A DNA stretch of 15,988 bases from Candidatus Eiseniibacteriota bacterium. GTDB lineage: Bacteria; Eisenbacteria; RBG-16-71-46. The notes below the pieces were generated by a model, which was not told the DNA's origin, did not search any database, and worked only from the letters and a program-made list of their open reading frames with translations. The translations under genes were made by a program, and so were the position numbers. Positions 7,662 to 13,640 of this stretch are shown one piece after another; positions within the stretch are counted from its first letter, which is position 1; each line of letters begins with the position of its first letter. Where the stretch lies: assembly GCA_005893365.1 (NCBI GenBank), contig VBPB01000010.1, forward strand, positions 1 through 15,988, read 5' to 3'.

Positions 7662-8866
7662 GACCGGCCTCCGCGCGCGAACAGCCGCAGGCCCGCGCCG
7701 CGCTCGCGCGCGCCGGCGCCCACCGGCTGCTTGGCGACGCCGGGCAGCAGCGCGCGCCCGAGCGCGGCCAGATCGCGCCCCGCGCGGCTCTCCGTGTGGG
7801 TGGAGCACAGGGGCTTGCCAAGATTGATCGCCCGACTCATGGCCGCGTAGTCGTTGGCGATCTTCGCGAACGCCGGCATCTCGAGGGCCCGCTCGACGTC
7901 GGCCACGGCCAGATCGCTGTGGTCGGCACACCGGTTCACGACCAGCTTCACCCGGTCGGGCGCGACCAGGTAGTTGAGCCGGTGGAAGACATCGAGCGAA
8001 CGCCGCACCGCGCGCACCGACGGGATGGTGGGCTCGGCGAGCAGCAGGACCACGGTGGAGCGGTCGAAGATCTCGAGCGTGACGTCGGTGATCGCGTGCG
8101 GGGCGTCCACCACCACCAACTCGAAGACGGAGGACAGGATGTCGAGGACCGTGCCCACCTGATCGGGGGCCATGCCGTCGGCGCGCTCGAGCTGGTCCGG
8201 CTGCGACAGGATGAAGAGCCCGCTCTCATGCCGGAGCAGGGCGCCCTGGAGGCTCGCCGAGTCCAGCGCGCCCGCGCCCACCAGGTCGCCGAGCGATCGG
8301 GTCGGAGTATGCCCCAGCGCGAAGGCGGCATCCCCGGACTGGAAGTCGAGGTCGACGAGCGCGACCTCCAGGGGGGTCTGACGCTTGAGCGTGATCGCCA
8401 GGTTGGTGGCGATGGCGGTGACGCCGGCGCCACCCTTGCCCGAATAGACGGTGATGATCTTCCGCGGGCGGTCGCCGCCGTTCTTCCGGGCGCTCAGAGT
8501 GGCCACGCGCTCGACCGCCTGGCCGAGGGCCGCCCGGTCGAGGGGCCGGCGCAGCACTTCCTGCGCCCCGGCCCGGATCGCGCGCACCAGGGTCTCCGGT
8601 TCATAGGACACGGCCCAGAAGAAGAGGGCCACCTCGGGGTGCTCGAGGCGGAACTGGCTGGCCGCCACCAGGGTGTCGTCGACGGGGGGCGCCAGGTCGA
8701 GCAGCAGGATCGCCGGACGGGCCTGCCGCGCGAACGCGAGCCCCGCGCGTACGTCCGCGCGCTCGCCAGCGAGCTGCACGCCGGGGATGGCCGCCAGCGC
8801 CGCCCGGAGCTGGGCGCGTTCGTGAGGGTCACGATGGACCAGCACCGCCGAGATCGCATTCGCCAT
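7658..8866 (-). CDS. tadZ: Pilus localisation ATPase-like protein TadZ/CpaE
   Basis: A 402-residue MinD/ParA-like protein that places the Tad machine at its cell site. An N-terminal atypical receiver domain (about 5-120) has LLLDLA with Asp57 but no full acidic pocket. The ATPase-like domain starts at KIITVYSGKGG. The deviant Walker A is S-G-K144-G-G-A-G-V149-T150: the signature Lys144 is present, but the usual P-loop lysine is Val149, as in other TadZ/CpaE proteins that bind but poorly hydrolyse ATP. VALVDLDFQSGD (Asp172, Asp174) is the Walker A' region. I prefer ATG 8866, seven bases after GGAG. An in-frame ATG at 8923 would overlap the cpaB stop by 4 bp and add 19 residues without domain character. 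It lies between cpaB and tadA, where cpaC-cpaD might be expected. Confidence 0.9.
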   Translation of the reverse strand: MANAISAVLVHRDPHERAQLRAALAAIPGVQLAGERADVRAGLAFARQARPAILLLDLAPPVDDTLVAASQFRLEHPEVALFFWAVSYEPETLVRAIRAGAQEVLRRPLDRAALGQAVERVATLSARKNGGDRPRKIITVYSGKGGAGVTAIATNLAITLKRQTPLEVALVDLDFQSGDAAFALGHTPTRSLGDLVGAGALDSASLQGALLRHESGLFILSQPDQLERADGMAPDQVGTVLDILSSVFELVVVDAPHAITDVTLEIFDRSTVVLLLAEPTIPSVRAVRRSLDVFHRLNYLVAPDRVKLVVNRCADHSDLAVADVERALEMPAFAKIANDYAAMSRAINLGKPLCSTHTESRAGRDLAALGRALLPGVAKQPVGAGARERGAGLRLFARGGRS

Positions 8867-8919
8867 GGGGATGCTCCGCGAGGAGCCCTCCTGACCGGCC
8901 GGCCCGCCGATGGGGGAGA

Positions 8920-9792
8920 TCATGAGCCCACGCTGTCGTTCAGCGCCGGGACCTCGCTGGTCTGCGCGCTGCGGATGATCCGGATGTTGGGATGGACCAC
9001 CGGCGCCGGCGGCGGCGACATGACCACGATCGCCGGAGGGGCCGGGGCGCGCGACACGCGCGGCCGCGTCACCTCCGCCTGGCCCATCATCTCCCGGGTC
9101 GAGAACGCCGGCACCTCGACGCGGGCCTGATCGTCGGGATTGCGAAGCACCAGGTGGATCTCGCCCTCGTGCTGCGCGTGCGCCAGCACCTCGGCGCCCT
9201 TCGGGTCCACCAGCAGCGTCACGCTCTGGACCGACATCGGCCGGCCGTCCGCCTGCTGGGTCTTCTGCCCGGCGGCGAGCACCTCGACGCTCTGGAGCAG
9301 CGTCCGGGTCACCGCCTCGCGGCCGTCGTGCGTCGGGTCGACGGTGCTCAGCACGTCCACACGGTCCCCGGGCAGCACGAACCCGGAGACGCCGGAGACC
9401 TGATTGACCTCGATGCTGGCCGCGCGCATGGCGTCATGGATCAACATCGAGAGCCCTCCCCCACGGGAGGAGAGCTTGGTGGTGATGACCGGTTCGCGGG
9501 CGGCCAGGAACACCTTGGTGGTCTGCCCGAGCACGGAGTCCACGCTGGCGTAGGCACCCGCCGGGACCGCGTCCTTGGGGTAGTGCGCGACCTGGAGCAT
9601 CGCGCGTTCGAGCCGGACCCCATAGGTGAGGTCCGCGACCGTGATCACCACGGGCTGGAATGCCGACGCGCGGACCGCGCCGGAGGCCATGCGGGCCGAG
9701 AGCACGGTGAGCCCGTAGTAGCCGGTGATCGCCGCCCCGATGCCCAACAGCACCGCGACGCCCAGCAGGCGTCCCATCCGACCGGTCGGCAT
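8920..9792 (-). CDS. cpaB: Flp pilus assembly protein CpaB/RcpC (SAF domain)
   Basis: A 290-residue periplasmic, membrane-anchored component of the Tad apparatus, thought to work next to the outer-membrane secretin. The N-terminal signal anchor is MGRLLGVAVLLGIGAAITGYYGLTVLS (residues 6-32). A SAF/beta-clip domain follows at about 46-107 (VVITVADLTYGVRLERAML, YPKDAVPAGAYASVDSVLG). Then comes the RcpC-type region with VSGFVLPGDRVDVLSTVD at about 135-152 and VTLLVDPKGAEVLAHAQHEGEIHLVLRNP. The C-terminal 60 residues are proline-rich (APAPPAIVVMSPPPAPVV) and probably span the periplasm. ATG 9792 follows GGAGGGATCCGC. In most Tad loci a secretin gene follows cpaB; here tadZ follows directly. Confidence 0.92.
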   Translation of the reverse strand: MPTGRMGRLLGVAVLLGIGAAITGYYGLTVLSARMASGAVRASAFQPVVITVADLTYGVRLERAMLQVAHYPKDAVPAGAYASVDSVLGQTTKVFLAAREPVITTKLSSRGGGLSMLIHDAMRAASIEVNQVSGVSGFVLPGDRVDVLSTVDPTHDGREAVTRTLLQSVEVLAAGQKTQQADGRPMSVQSVTLLVDPKGAEVLAHAQHEGEIHLVLRNPDDQARVEVPAFSTREMMGQAEVTRPRVSRAPAPPAIVVMSPPPAPVVHPNIRIIRSAQTSEVPALNDSVGS

Positions 9793-9836
9793 GCGGATCC
9801 CTCCTCTATGCGGCCAGGGTCCCTTCCAGTCCCCCC

Positions 9837-9909
9837 CACCGCGTGGCGGTGAGCGGGTGCACCATCGAGATGCATTGCGTGGAGTTCACAGGTGCACGCT
9901 CACCGCCAC
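9837..9909 (-). repeat. Stem-loop with competing hairpin across the tadV-cpaB junction
   Basis: A long inverted repeat: 9891-9909 pairs with 9843-9863 (12 bp, a 2-nt bulge, then 7 bp; loop of 27 nt). The tadV stop codon (9886-9888) lies two bases after the first arm. A second perfect hairpin, CACCGC/GCGGTG at 9837-9851 with a 3-nt loop, overlaps the second arm, so the two cannot form together. On the minus-strand transcript, a ribosome at the tadV stop would cover the first arm and favour the short hairpin. No uridine tract follows, so a classical terminator is unlikely; attenuation, mRNA processing or stabilisation of the pilin message are possible. Confidence 0.45.
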
Positions 9910-10386
9910 CAGGACGCCCGCCAGCACCGCCAGCGCGAACGGAAAGCGGATGCCGGTGAGCCTCGGCGCTTCGAGTCGGGCCGGCGCCGAGGCCAGCCGC
10001 ACCGCCCCGGCGAGGGCCCGGGCCAAGACGCGCCGGTGGGCCGCCACGACAAGGGCAATCGCGCCCCCCGCCATCAGCGACGCCAGCATCACGACCCCTG
10101 CCACGGGATGGCCCAGCCAGGCCCCGACCGCGATCATGAGCTTGACGTCGCCGGCGCCCATCCAGCCGCGCCGCCATCCCAGCATCAGGATCGCGCCGGG
10201 CAGCAGGCCGCCGAGGAGGCCCCACCACAAGCCGGTGGGGCCCTCGAGTGCCCACCGCAGCGCCAACGCCAGGACCAGCGCCGGCCCGACCAACCGGTTG
10301 GGGATCCGCCGCGCCCCGAGATCGAACCCGGTCGCGAGCGCCGCCAGCGCGATCGCCGGCACGGCAGACCACAGCGGAACGGTCAT
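9886..10386 (-). CDS. tadV: Prepilin peptidase TadV/CpaA (A24 family)
   Basis: A 166-residue polytopic aspartic protease that removes the leader from Flp prepilin and from TadE/TadF pseudopilins at the inner membrane. The two catalytic aspartates are visible: Asp22 in ATGFDLGARRIPN and Asp80 in the GxGD motif (MGAGDVKL, 76-83). Membrane helices surround these at about 5-22, 33-48, 54-71, 84-115 and the C-terminus. The length matches the short TadV/CpaA type without the N-methyltransferase domain of PilD. ATG 10386 follows GGGAGGG and is 19 bp after the flp1 stop. It is third in the minus-strand operon, directly behind its two presumptive pilin substrates. Confidence 0.93.
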   Translation of the reverse strand: MTVPLWSAVPAIALAALATGFDLGARRIPNRLVGPALVLALALRWALEGPTGLWWGLLGGLLPGAILMLGWRRGWMGAGDVKLMIAVGAWLGHPVAGVVMLASLMAGGAIALVVAAHRRVLARALAGAVRLASAPARLEAPRLTGIRFPFALAVLAGVLVAVSVHL

Positions 10387-10405
10387 GGACGGCGCCCTCC
10401 CCGGC

Positions 10406-10588
10406 TCAGTTGGCGTTGAGCGCGGTCACGGCCTTCTGGAACGCGCCCTTGAGCGCGCCCTTGACCCCGAGCGGATCGGCGATGATGACCCCGGTCGCCA
10501 CCGCCGCCACGAAGGCTGCCAGCAGGCCGTACTCGATGAGATCTTCGCCGTTCTCGTCACGCAGGAAACTCGTGATCAGGGACTTCAT
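10406..10588 (-). CDS. flp: Flp-type pilin, second of a tandem pair
   Basis: A 60-residue Flp/Fap-type pilin, the structural subunit of the adhesive pilus. The 14-residue leader ends DENG; the predicted TadV cut is Gly14-Glu15, giving a 46-residue mature pilin EDLIEYGLLA... with the required Glu5-Tyr6 pair (Glu19-Tyr20 of the precursor). The hydrophobic helix GLLAAFVAAVATGVIIA follows and then an amphipathic GALKGAFQKAVTAL tail. It is 48/60 identical to the neighbouring pilin upstream (40/46 in the mature part). The start follows GAGGAGGAAAGCATC. Only 18 bp separate the two pilin genes. Which of the two dominates in the fibre cannot be told. Confidence 0.95.
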   Translation of the reverse strand: MKSLITSFLRDENGEDLIEYGLLAAFVAAVATGVIIADPLGVKGALKGAFQKAVTALNAN

Positions 10589-10606
10589 GATGCTTTCCTC
10601 CTCTGG

Positions 10607-10789
10607 TTAGCTGGTGGTGAGCGCGGTGACGGCCTTCTGGAACGCGCCCGTGAGCGCGCCCTTCACACCGAGCGGATCGGCGATGATGATCGCGGTCGCC
10701 ACCGCCGCCACGAATGCCGCGAGGAGCCCGTACTCGATGAGATCCTCGCCGCTCTCATCGCACCAGAAGCGCACGATCAGGTTCTTCAT
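10607..10789 (-). CDS. flp: Flp-type pilin, first of a tandem pair
   Basis: A 60-residue Flp pilin heading the assembly operon. Leader MKNLIVRFWCDESG, predicted cleavage Gly14-Glu15, mature start EDLIEYGLLA with Glu19-Tyr20 (Glu5-Tyr6 of the mature form), then a long hydrophobic helix and GALTGAFQKAVTAL. The leader carries Trp9-Cys10, absent from its paralogue; leaders differ at 6 of 14 positions but mature parts only at 6 of 46. ATG 10789 follows GGGAGG; an in-frame GTG at 10867 would add 26 residues but lies inside the proposed sigma-54 promoter, so it is rejected. The transcript probably begins near 10852. Confidence 0.95.
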   Translation of the reverse strand: MKNLIVRFWCDESGEDLIEYGLLAAFVAAVATAIIIADPLGVKGALTGAFQKAVTALTTS

Positions 10790-10831
10790 GGGATTAACCT
10801 CCCTAAAGGCGTGATTGCGACCCCATGTCCG

Positions 10832-10849
10832 GCGACCGCGATGGGTCGC
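10832..10849 (-). promoter_or_regulatory. 5'-terminal hairpin of the flp transcript
   Basis: GCGACC (10844-10849 read on the minus strand) and GGTCGC (10832-10837) form a perfect 6-bp stem with a 6-nt loop. If transcription starts about 12 bases after the -12 element, near 10852, this hairpin is at the extreme 5' end of the flp mRNA. 5'-terminal stems can protect abundant bacterial messages from RNase E. The hairpin is seen; its position at the transcript end and its role are inferred. Confidence 0.35.
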
Positions 10850-10862
10850 GCGGACCGTACAC

Positions 10863-10878
10863 AGCACCGAGCGTGCCG
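10863..10878 (-). promoter_or_regulatory. Sigma-54 (-24/-12) promoter of the flp-tad operon
   Basis: On the minus strand the bases read CGGCACG-CTCG-GTGCT against the consensus TGGCACG-N4-TTGCW. The invariant GG (10877-10876) and GC (10865-10864) are at the exact required spacing. It lies 74 bp upstream of the flp start, in the 171-bp gap after the NtrC-type regulator gene, and points at the pilins. A matching enhancer element is 81 bp further upstream. Confidence 0.75.
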
Positions 10879-10959
10879 GGAGCGCGGGTGGCGTCGCCGG
10901 CGGAGCGGCGATGAACGCCGGGATGCGACCGCGGGGAGCGCGGCGGGCGCGGGACCCTT

Positions 10960-10992
10960 GTCAGGAAGCGGATGGTCCGTCGAGAAGCTGAC
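10960..10992 (-). promoter_or_regulatory. Enhancer-like 33-bp element, copy A, inside the 3' end of the regulator gene
   Basis: Reads on the minus strand GTCAGCTTC-TCG-ACGGACCATC-C-GCTTCCTGAC. It is identical at 30 of 33 positions to copy B (13418-13450), with the same orientation to its promoter. Outer ends GTCAG/CTGAC are inverted; on the other strand two GGAAGCTGA-like half-sites lie 19 bp apart. It spans the last ten or so codons and the stop of the response regulator. Its centre is about 123 bp before the predicted flp transcription start, a normal place for an NtrC-type activator. Binding is inferred. Confidence 0.7.
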
Positions 10993-12421
10993 GGTCGCTC
11001 TCGGTGATCTGGACCGCGCGCGTGACCCCGTACTTCTGCACCTTGGCGTGCAGCGTGGGCCTCGGCAGGCCGAGCACGCTCGCCGCGCGGCTCAGGTTTC
11101 CCCCCGATTGCCGCAGGGCCTCGACCACCAGCAGTCGGCCGACGCGATCCATCAGCCGCCCGTGCGCGCGCGACCCCGATTGGGTGCTCAGGTAGCGTCG
11201 CACCTCGGCCTCGAGCACGTCGCCGCCCGCCGCGGGTCGGGCGTCGGACGGGGCCGGCGTCTCCTGGCCGAGCTGCGGCGCCAGGTCGTCGGTCCGGATC
11301 GGGCAGCCTCGCCCGAAGATCAGCGCCCGGCGCAGACAGTGTTCGAGCTGGCGCACGTTGCCGGGCCAGGGGTAATGCATCAGCAGGTCCATCGCCTCCG
11401 GCTTGATGACCGGCTTCTGAACGCCGAGCTCGCGCGCCGCACGCGCGAGGAACGTGTTGGCGAGCGCGGGGATGTCCTCCCGGCGCGCCCGCAGCGGCGG
11501 CAGGTGGATGGTGACCACGTTGAGGCGATAGTAGAGGTCGCGGCGGAACTGGCCGTCGGCGTTCTCGATGTCGCGGTTGGTGGCGGCGATGATCCGCACG
11601 TCGGCCCGCAACGTCTCGTTGCCGCCGACGCGCTCGAAGGTGCGCTCCTGGAGCACGCGCAGGATCTTGGCCTGCACCCCCGAGGGGAGATCGCCGATCT
11701 CGTCCAGCATCAGCGTCCCGCCCTCGGCCTGCTCGAAACGGCCGACGCGCCGGCCCACCGCCCCCGTGAACGCGCCGCGCTCGTAGCCGAACAGCTCGCT
11801 CTCGAGCAGGGTCTCCGGGATGGCCACGCAGTTGACGACGATCAGCGGCTTGTGGTGACGCAGGCTGTGCTGGTGGATGGCCCGGGCCACCAACTCCTTG
11901 CCGGTGCCGGACTCGCCACGGATCAGGACCGTGGCGTCGGTCGGCGCGACCCGGCCGATCGCCTTGTAGACCTCGTGCATCGAGGGACCCTGCCCCACGA
12001 TCGCCTCGAACGATTCGGGCGCGTCCCGTCGCGCGGCCGGCGGCGGTCGGCGGATGGCCTGGCCGGAATCGAGCGCGAGCCGCACCACTCGGAGCATCTG
12101 CTCCGGTTCGAAGGGCTTGAGCAGATAGTCGAACGCCCCGAGCTTCGAGGCCTCGATCGCCAGCTCGGTGGTGCTCGATCCGGTGATGACGATGGTCGGC
12201 ATCCAAGGCTGGCGTTGCTTCATCTCGCGGAACGCGGTCAAGCCGCTGATCCCGGGCAGCCAGATGTCCATGATGACCAGGTCCGGGTGGTCGAGGTCGA
12301 CGCGCTCGAGCCCGGCTTCGCCGCGTCGCGCGACCGTGACCCGATAGCCGTGGGTTTCGAGCAGGGTCGCGAGCGCGCTGAGCACCGCCTCGTCGTCGTC
12401 GACCACCAGGATGTGCTCCAT
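10961..12421 (-). CDS. NtrC-family sigma-54-dependent response regulator
   Basis: A 486-residue transcription activator with three domains. The receiver (1-120) has Asp8-Asp9-Asp10, phospho-acceptor Asp52 (LVIMDIWLPG), Thr80 and Lys102. The AAA+ domain (about 140-370) has Walker A GESGTGKE (169-176), the sigma-54-contacting GAFTGA (216-221), Walker B LMLDEIGD and the family motif PWPGNVRQLEH. The C-terminal Fis-type helix-turn-helix (437-466) is SGGNLSRAASVLGLPRPTLHAK. All activity motifs are intact, so it should remodel sigma-54 holoenzyme at -24/-12 promoters. It starts 2 bp after the kinase stop, forming a two-component operon. Its final 20 residues look unstructured, and their DNA carries enhancer copy A. 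The likely targets are the flp and tadG promoters on either side, analogous to PilR and pilA in type IV pili. Confidence 0.95.
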   Translation of the reverse strand: MEHILVVDDDEAVLSALATLLETHGYRVTVARRGEAGLERVDLDHPDLVIMDIWLPGISGLTAFREMKQRQPWMPTIVITGSSTTELAIEASKLGAFDYLLKPFEPEQMLRVVRLALDSGQAIRRPPPAARRDAPESFEAIVGQGPSMHEVYKAIGRVAPTDATVLIRGESGTGKELVARAIHQHSLRHHKPLIVVNCVAIPETLLESELFGYERGAFTGAVGRRVGRFEQAEGGTLMLDEIGDLPSGVQAKILRVLQERTFERVGGNETLRADVRIIAATNRDIENADGQFRRDLYYRLNVVTIHLPPLRARREDIPALANTFLARAARELGVQKPVIKPEAMDLLMHYPWPGNVRQLEHCLRRALIFGRGCPIRTDDLAPQLGQETPAPSDARPAAGGDVLEAEVRRYLSTQSGSRAHGRLMDRVGRLLVVEALRQSGGNLSRAASVLGLPRPTLHAKVQKYGVTRAVQITESDRQLLDGPSAS

Positions 12422-12423
12422 GC

Positions 12424-13266
12424 CTACGCCCCCGCCATCGCCGGCAGGCTAACGGCAAAGACACAGCCGCCGTCCGTCGACCGTTCCAGCTCCAGGCGAC
12501 CCCCGTGCCGGGCGGTGATCCCGGCGGCGATGTAGAGGCCCAATCCGGTGCCGTCCGCCTTGGTCGTCACGAAGGGTTCGAACAGTCGGCCGCGCACGCG
12601 CTCCGGCATGCCGGGGCCGGTATCGCGCACGCGCACGACGACCTCGCCGTGCTCCGAGGCCTGCTCCAGGCTCTCCTGGATGGAGATCTCGCCGCCCCGC
12701 GGCGTCGCCTCGCGAGCGTTGTCGAGCAGGTTGAGGAACACCTGCACCAACTGCGCCGAGTCCCCGTGGACCGCGGGCAGCGTCACGGCGTCGCGGCGGC
12801 ACACCCGCAGCTCCTTCTCCCGCATCCGCGGCGCCATGAGGTCCAGGGTCCGGTCGAGCAGCCGCGGCATCTGCAGCGGGGCGCGCTGGAGACTGGCCGG
12901 CCGTGCCACCTCGAGCACCTCGCCCACGAGCCGCTCCAGGCGGCAGATCTCCTGGCTGAGCATGGTGCACTTGTGATCGAGCCCGGCCGCGTCGGGTCGA
13001 GCCACACGGATCATGTGCAACCACATCTTCATCGCGGTGAGCGGGTTTCGCACTTCGTGCGCGATGGTGGCCGTGAGCCGGCCCAAGGCGGTCAGCCGCT
13101 CGCGGTCCTCGAGGTGGACGCGGATGCGATCCAACTCGGCACGGGCTCGGGAGAGCTCCATGACCGACGCGCCGCTCAGTTCTTCACCACCGGGCGGCGA
13201 TGTGGGCCGCGGTGGGTGGGAATTAGTAATGTCTCTAGGCTTGGGTGCAGCCGTCCCGCAAGTCAT
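12424..13266 (-). CDS. Soluble histidine kinase, partner of the NtrC-type regulator
   Basis: A 280-residue NtrB-like kinase that presumably phosphorylates Asp52 of the adjacent regulator. Seen: a polar, proline-rich N-terminus (1-35), a short coiled-coil stretch (about 36-60), the HisKA helix LTALGRLTATIAHEVRNPLTAMK with phospho-acceptor His70, the N box VFLNLLDNAREATP, the G1 box VRDTGPGMP, the F box LFEPFVTTK and the G2 box GTGLGLYIA. There is no transmembrane helix, PAS, GAF or HAMP domain, so the signal must come from a partner protein or through the coiled coil. Start choice is uncertain: ATG 13266 has no ribosome site but follows a TACAAT box at leaderless spacing; ATG 13161 (MELSRARAEL) would remove the N-terminal 35 residues. 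It is the first gene of the kinase-regulator operon. Confidence 0.9.
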   Translation of the reverse strand: MTCGTAAPKPRDITNSHPPRPTSPPGGEELSGASVMELSRARAELDRIRVHLEDRERLTALGRLTATIAHEVRNPLTAMKMWLHMIRVARPDAAGLDHKCTMLSQEICRLERLVGEVLEVARPASLQRAPLQMPRLLDRTLDLMAPRMREKELRVCRRDAVTLPAVHGDSAQLVQVFLNLLDNAREATPRGGEISIQESLEQASEHGEVVVRVRDTGPGMPERVRGRLFEPFVTTKADGTGLGLYIAAGITARHGGRLELERSTDGGCVFAVSLPAMAGA

Positions 13267-13267
13267 G

Positions 13268-13323
13268 AGGGCAATTGTAGAAAACCCTTATAGAAATAGA
13301 CTATTAGGTATTTCCCTTAAAAC
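13268..13323 (-). promoter_or_regulatory. AT-rich control region before the histidine kinase
   Basis: This is the only AT-rich stretch in a very GC-rich window. It contains a perfect AATAG-A-CTATT palindrome (13295-13305), GAAATA/TATTTC arms (13293-13298 and 13309-13314), and CCCTTA twice (13285-13290, 13314-13319). On the minus strand TACAAT (13279-13274) lies seven bases before the kinase ATG, which would give a nearly leaderless message. No good -35 box accompanies it. The call as kinase promoter/operator is inferred. Confidence 0.35.
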
Positions 13324-13417
13324 GTGGCCCTCTCGCCGGCGCATGCGGCCTCCCCGCGGGCGCTGCGCGGCCCTCCGCGGCCACCGGCACCGCGCGCGGG
13401 CGGTGAGGCCCGCGAGC
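13324..13417. other. Non-coding GC-rich spacer
   Basis: Part of the 374-bp divergent gap between the kinase and tadG genes, between the AT-rich region and enhancer copy B. It holds several short GC-only inverted repeats (for example CCGCGG twice) of a kind expected by chance at this composition. I see no gene and no recognisable site in it. Confidence 0.4.
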
Positions 13418-13450
13418 GTCAGCTTCCCAACGGACCATCAGCTTCCTGAC
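13418..13450 (+). promoter_or_regulatory. Enhancer-like 33-bp element, copy B, upstream of tadG
   Basis: Reads GTCAGCTTC-CCA-ACGGACCATC-A-GCTTCCTGAC on the plus strand, differing from copy A at only three positions. The direct half-sites TCAGCTTCC at 13419-13427 and 13438-13446 are 19 bp apart, and CGTCAG/CTGACG at 13417-13422 and 13446-13451 are inverted. It ends 90 bp before the tadG sigma-54 promoter, against 81 bp for copy A. This copy is entirely non-coding, so its conservation is not explained by protein sequence. Confidence 0.7.
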
Positions 13451-13540
13451 GGGCGCCGGGGCGCGGCACGCCAGGCGGCGCCTCCCCGCAGCTCGCGACC
13501 CACCAGCGGCTTACGGGCGCACCGGGCCGCGCGGCGCGTC

Positions 13541-13556
13541 TGGCGCGCAAGCTGCT
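13541..13556 (+). promoter_or_regulatory. Sigma-54 (-24/-12) promoter of the tadG-tadE-tadF operon
   Basis: Reads TGGCGCG-CAAG-CTGCT against TGGCACG-N4-TTGCW. The GG (13542-13543) and GC (13554-13555) are exactly spaced. It points at tadG, whose GTG start is 84 bp downstream, so transcription should begin near 13567. With the flp promoter it shares GGC-CG-N4-N-TGCT. The -12 box overlaps an in-frame ATG at 13557, which argues against that codon as the tadG start. Confidence 0.72.
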
Positions 13557-13640
13557 ATGGCGCCGTGGGGCTGCGTGGGCCCCGCGTGCACTCGTGCCCG
13601 ACAGGAGTTCCTTGAGCCACCGACCACACGGGAGGGCACC

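Noticed and set aside
10790..10867. N-terminally extended first pilin from GTG 10867
   Set aside because: The extension is basic and unlike Flp leaders, overlaps the sigma-54 promoter, and ATG 10789 has a strong ribosome site and aligns with the second pilin.
9725..12535. A very long open frame on the plus strand opposite pilin, regulator and peptidase genes
   Set aside because: It is antisense to several well-recognised genes and its translation is Arg/Pro/His-rich without domains. Such frames are expected opposite GC-rich genes with strong third-position GC.
13557..13640. ATG at 13557 as tadG start
   Set aside because: It overlaps the -12 box of the predicted promoter and would precede the transcription start. 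The added residues have no Tad character, and GTG 13641 has a good ribosome site.
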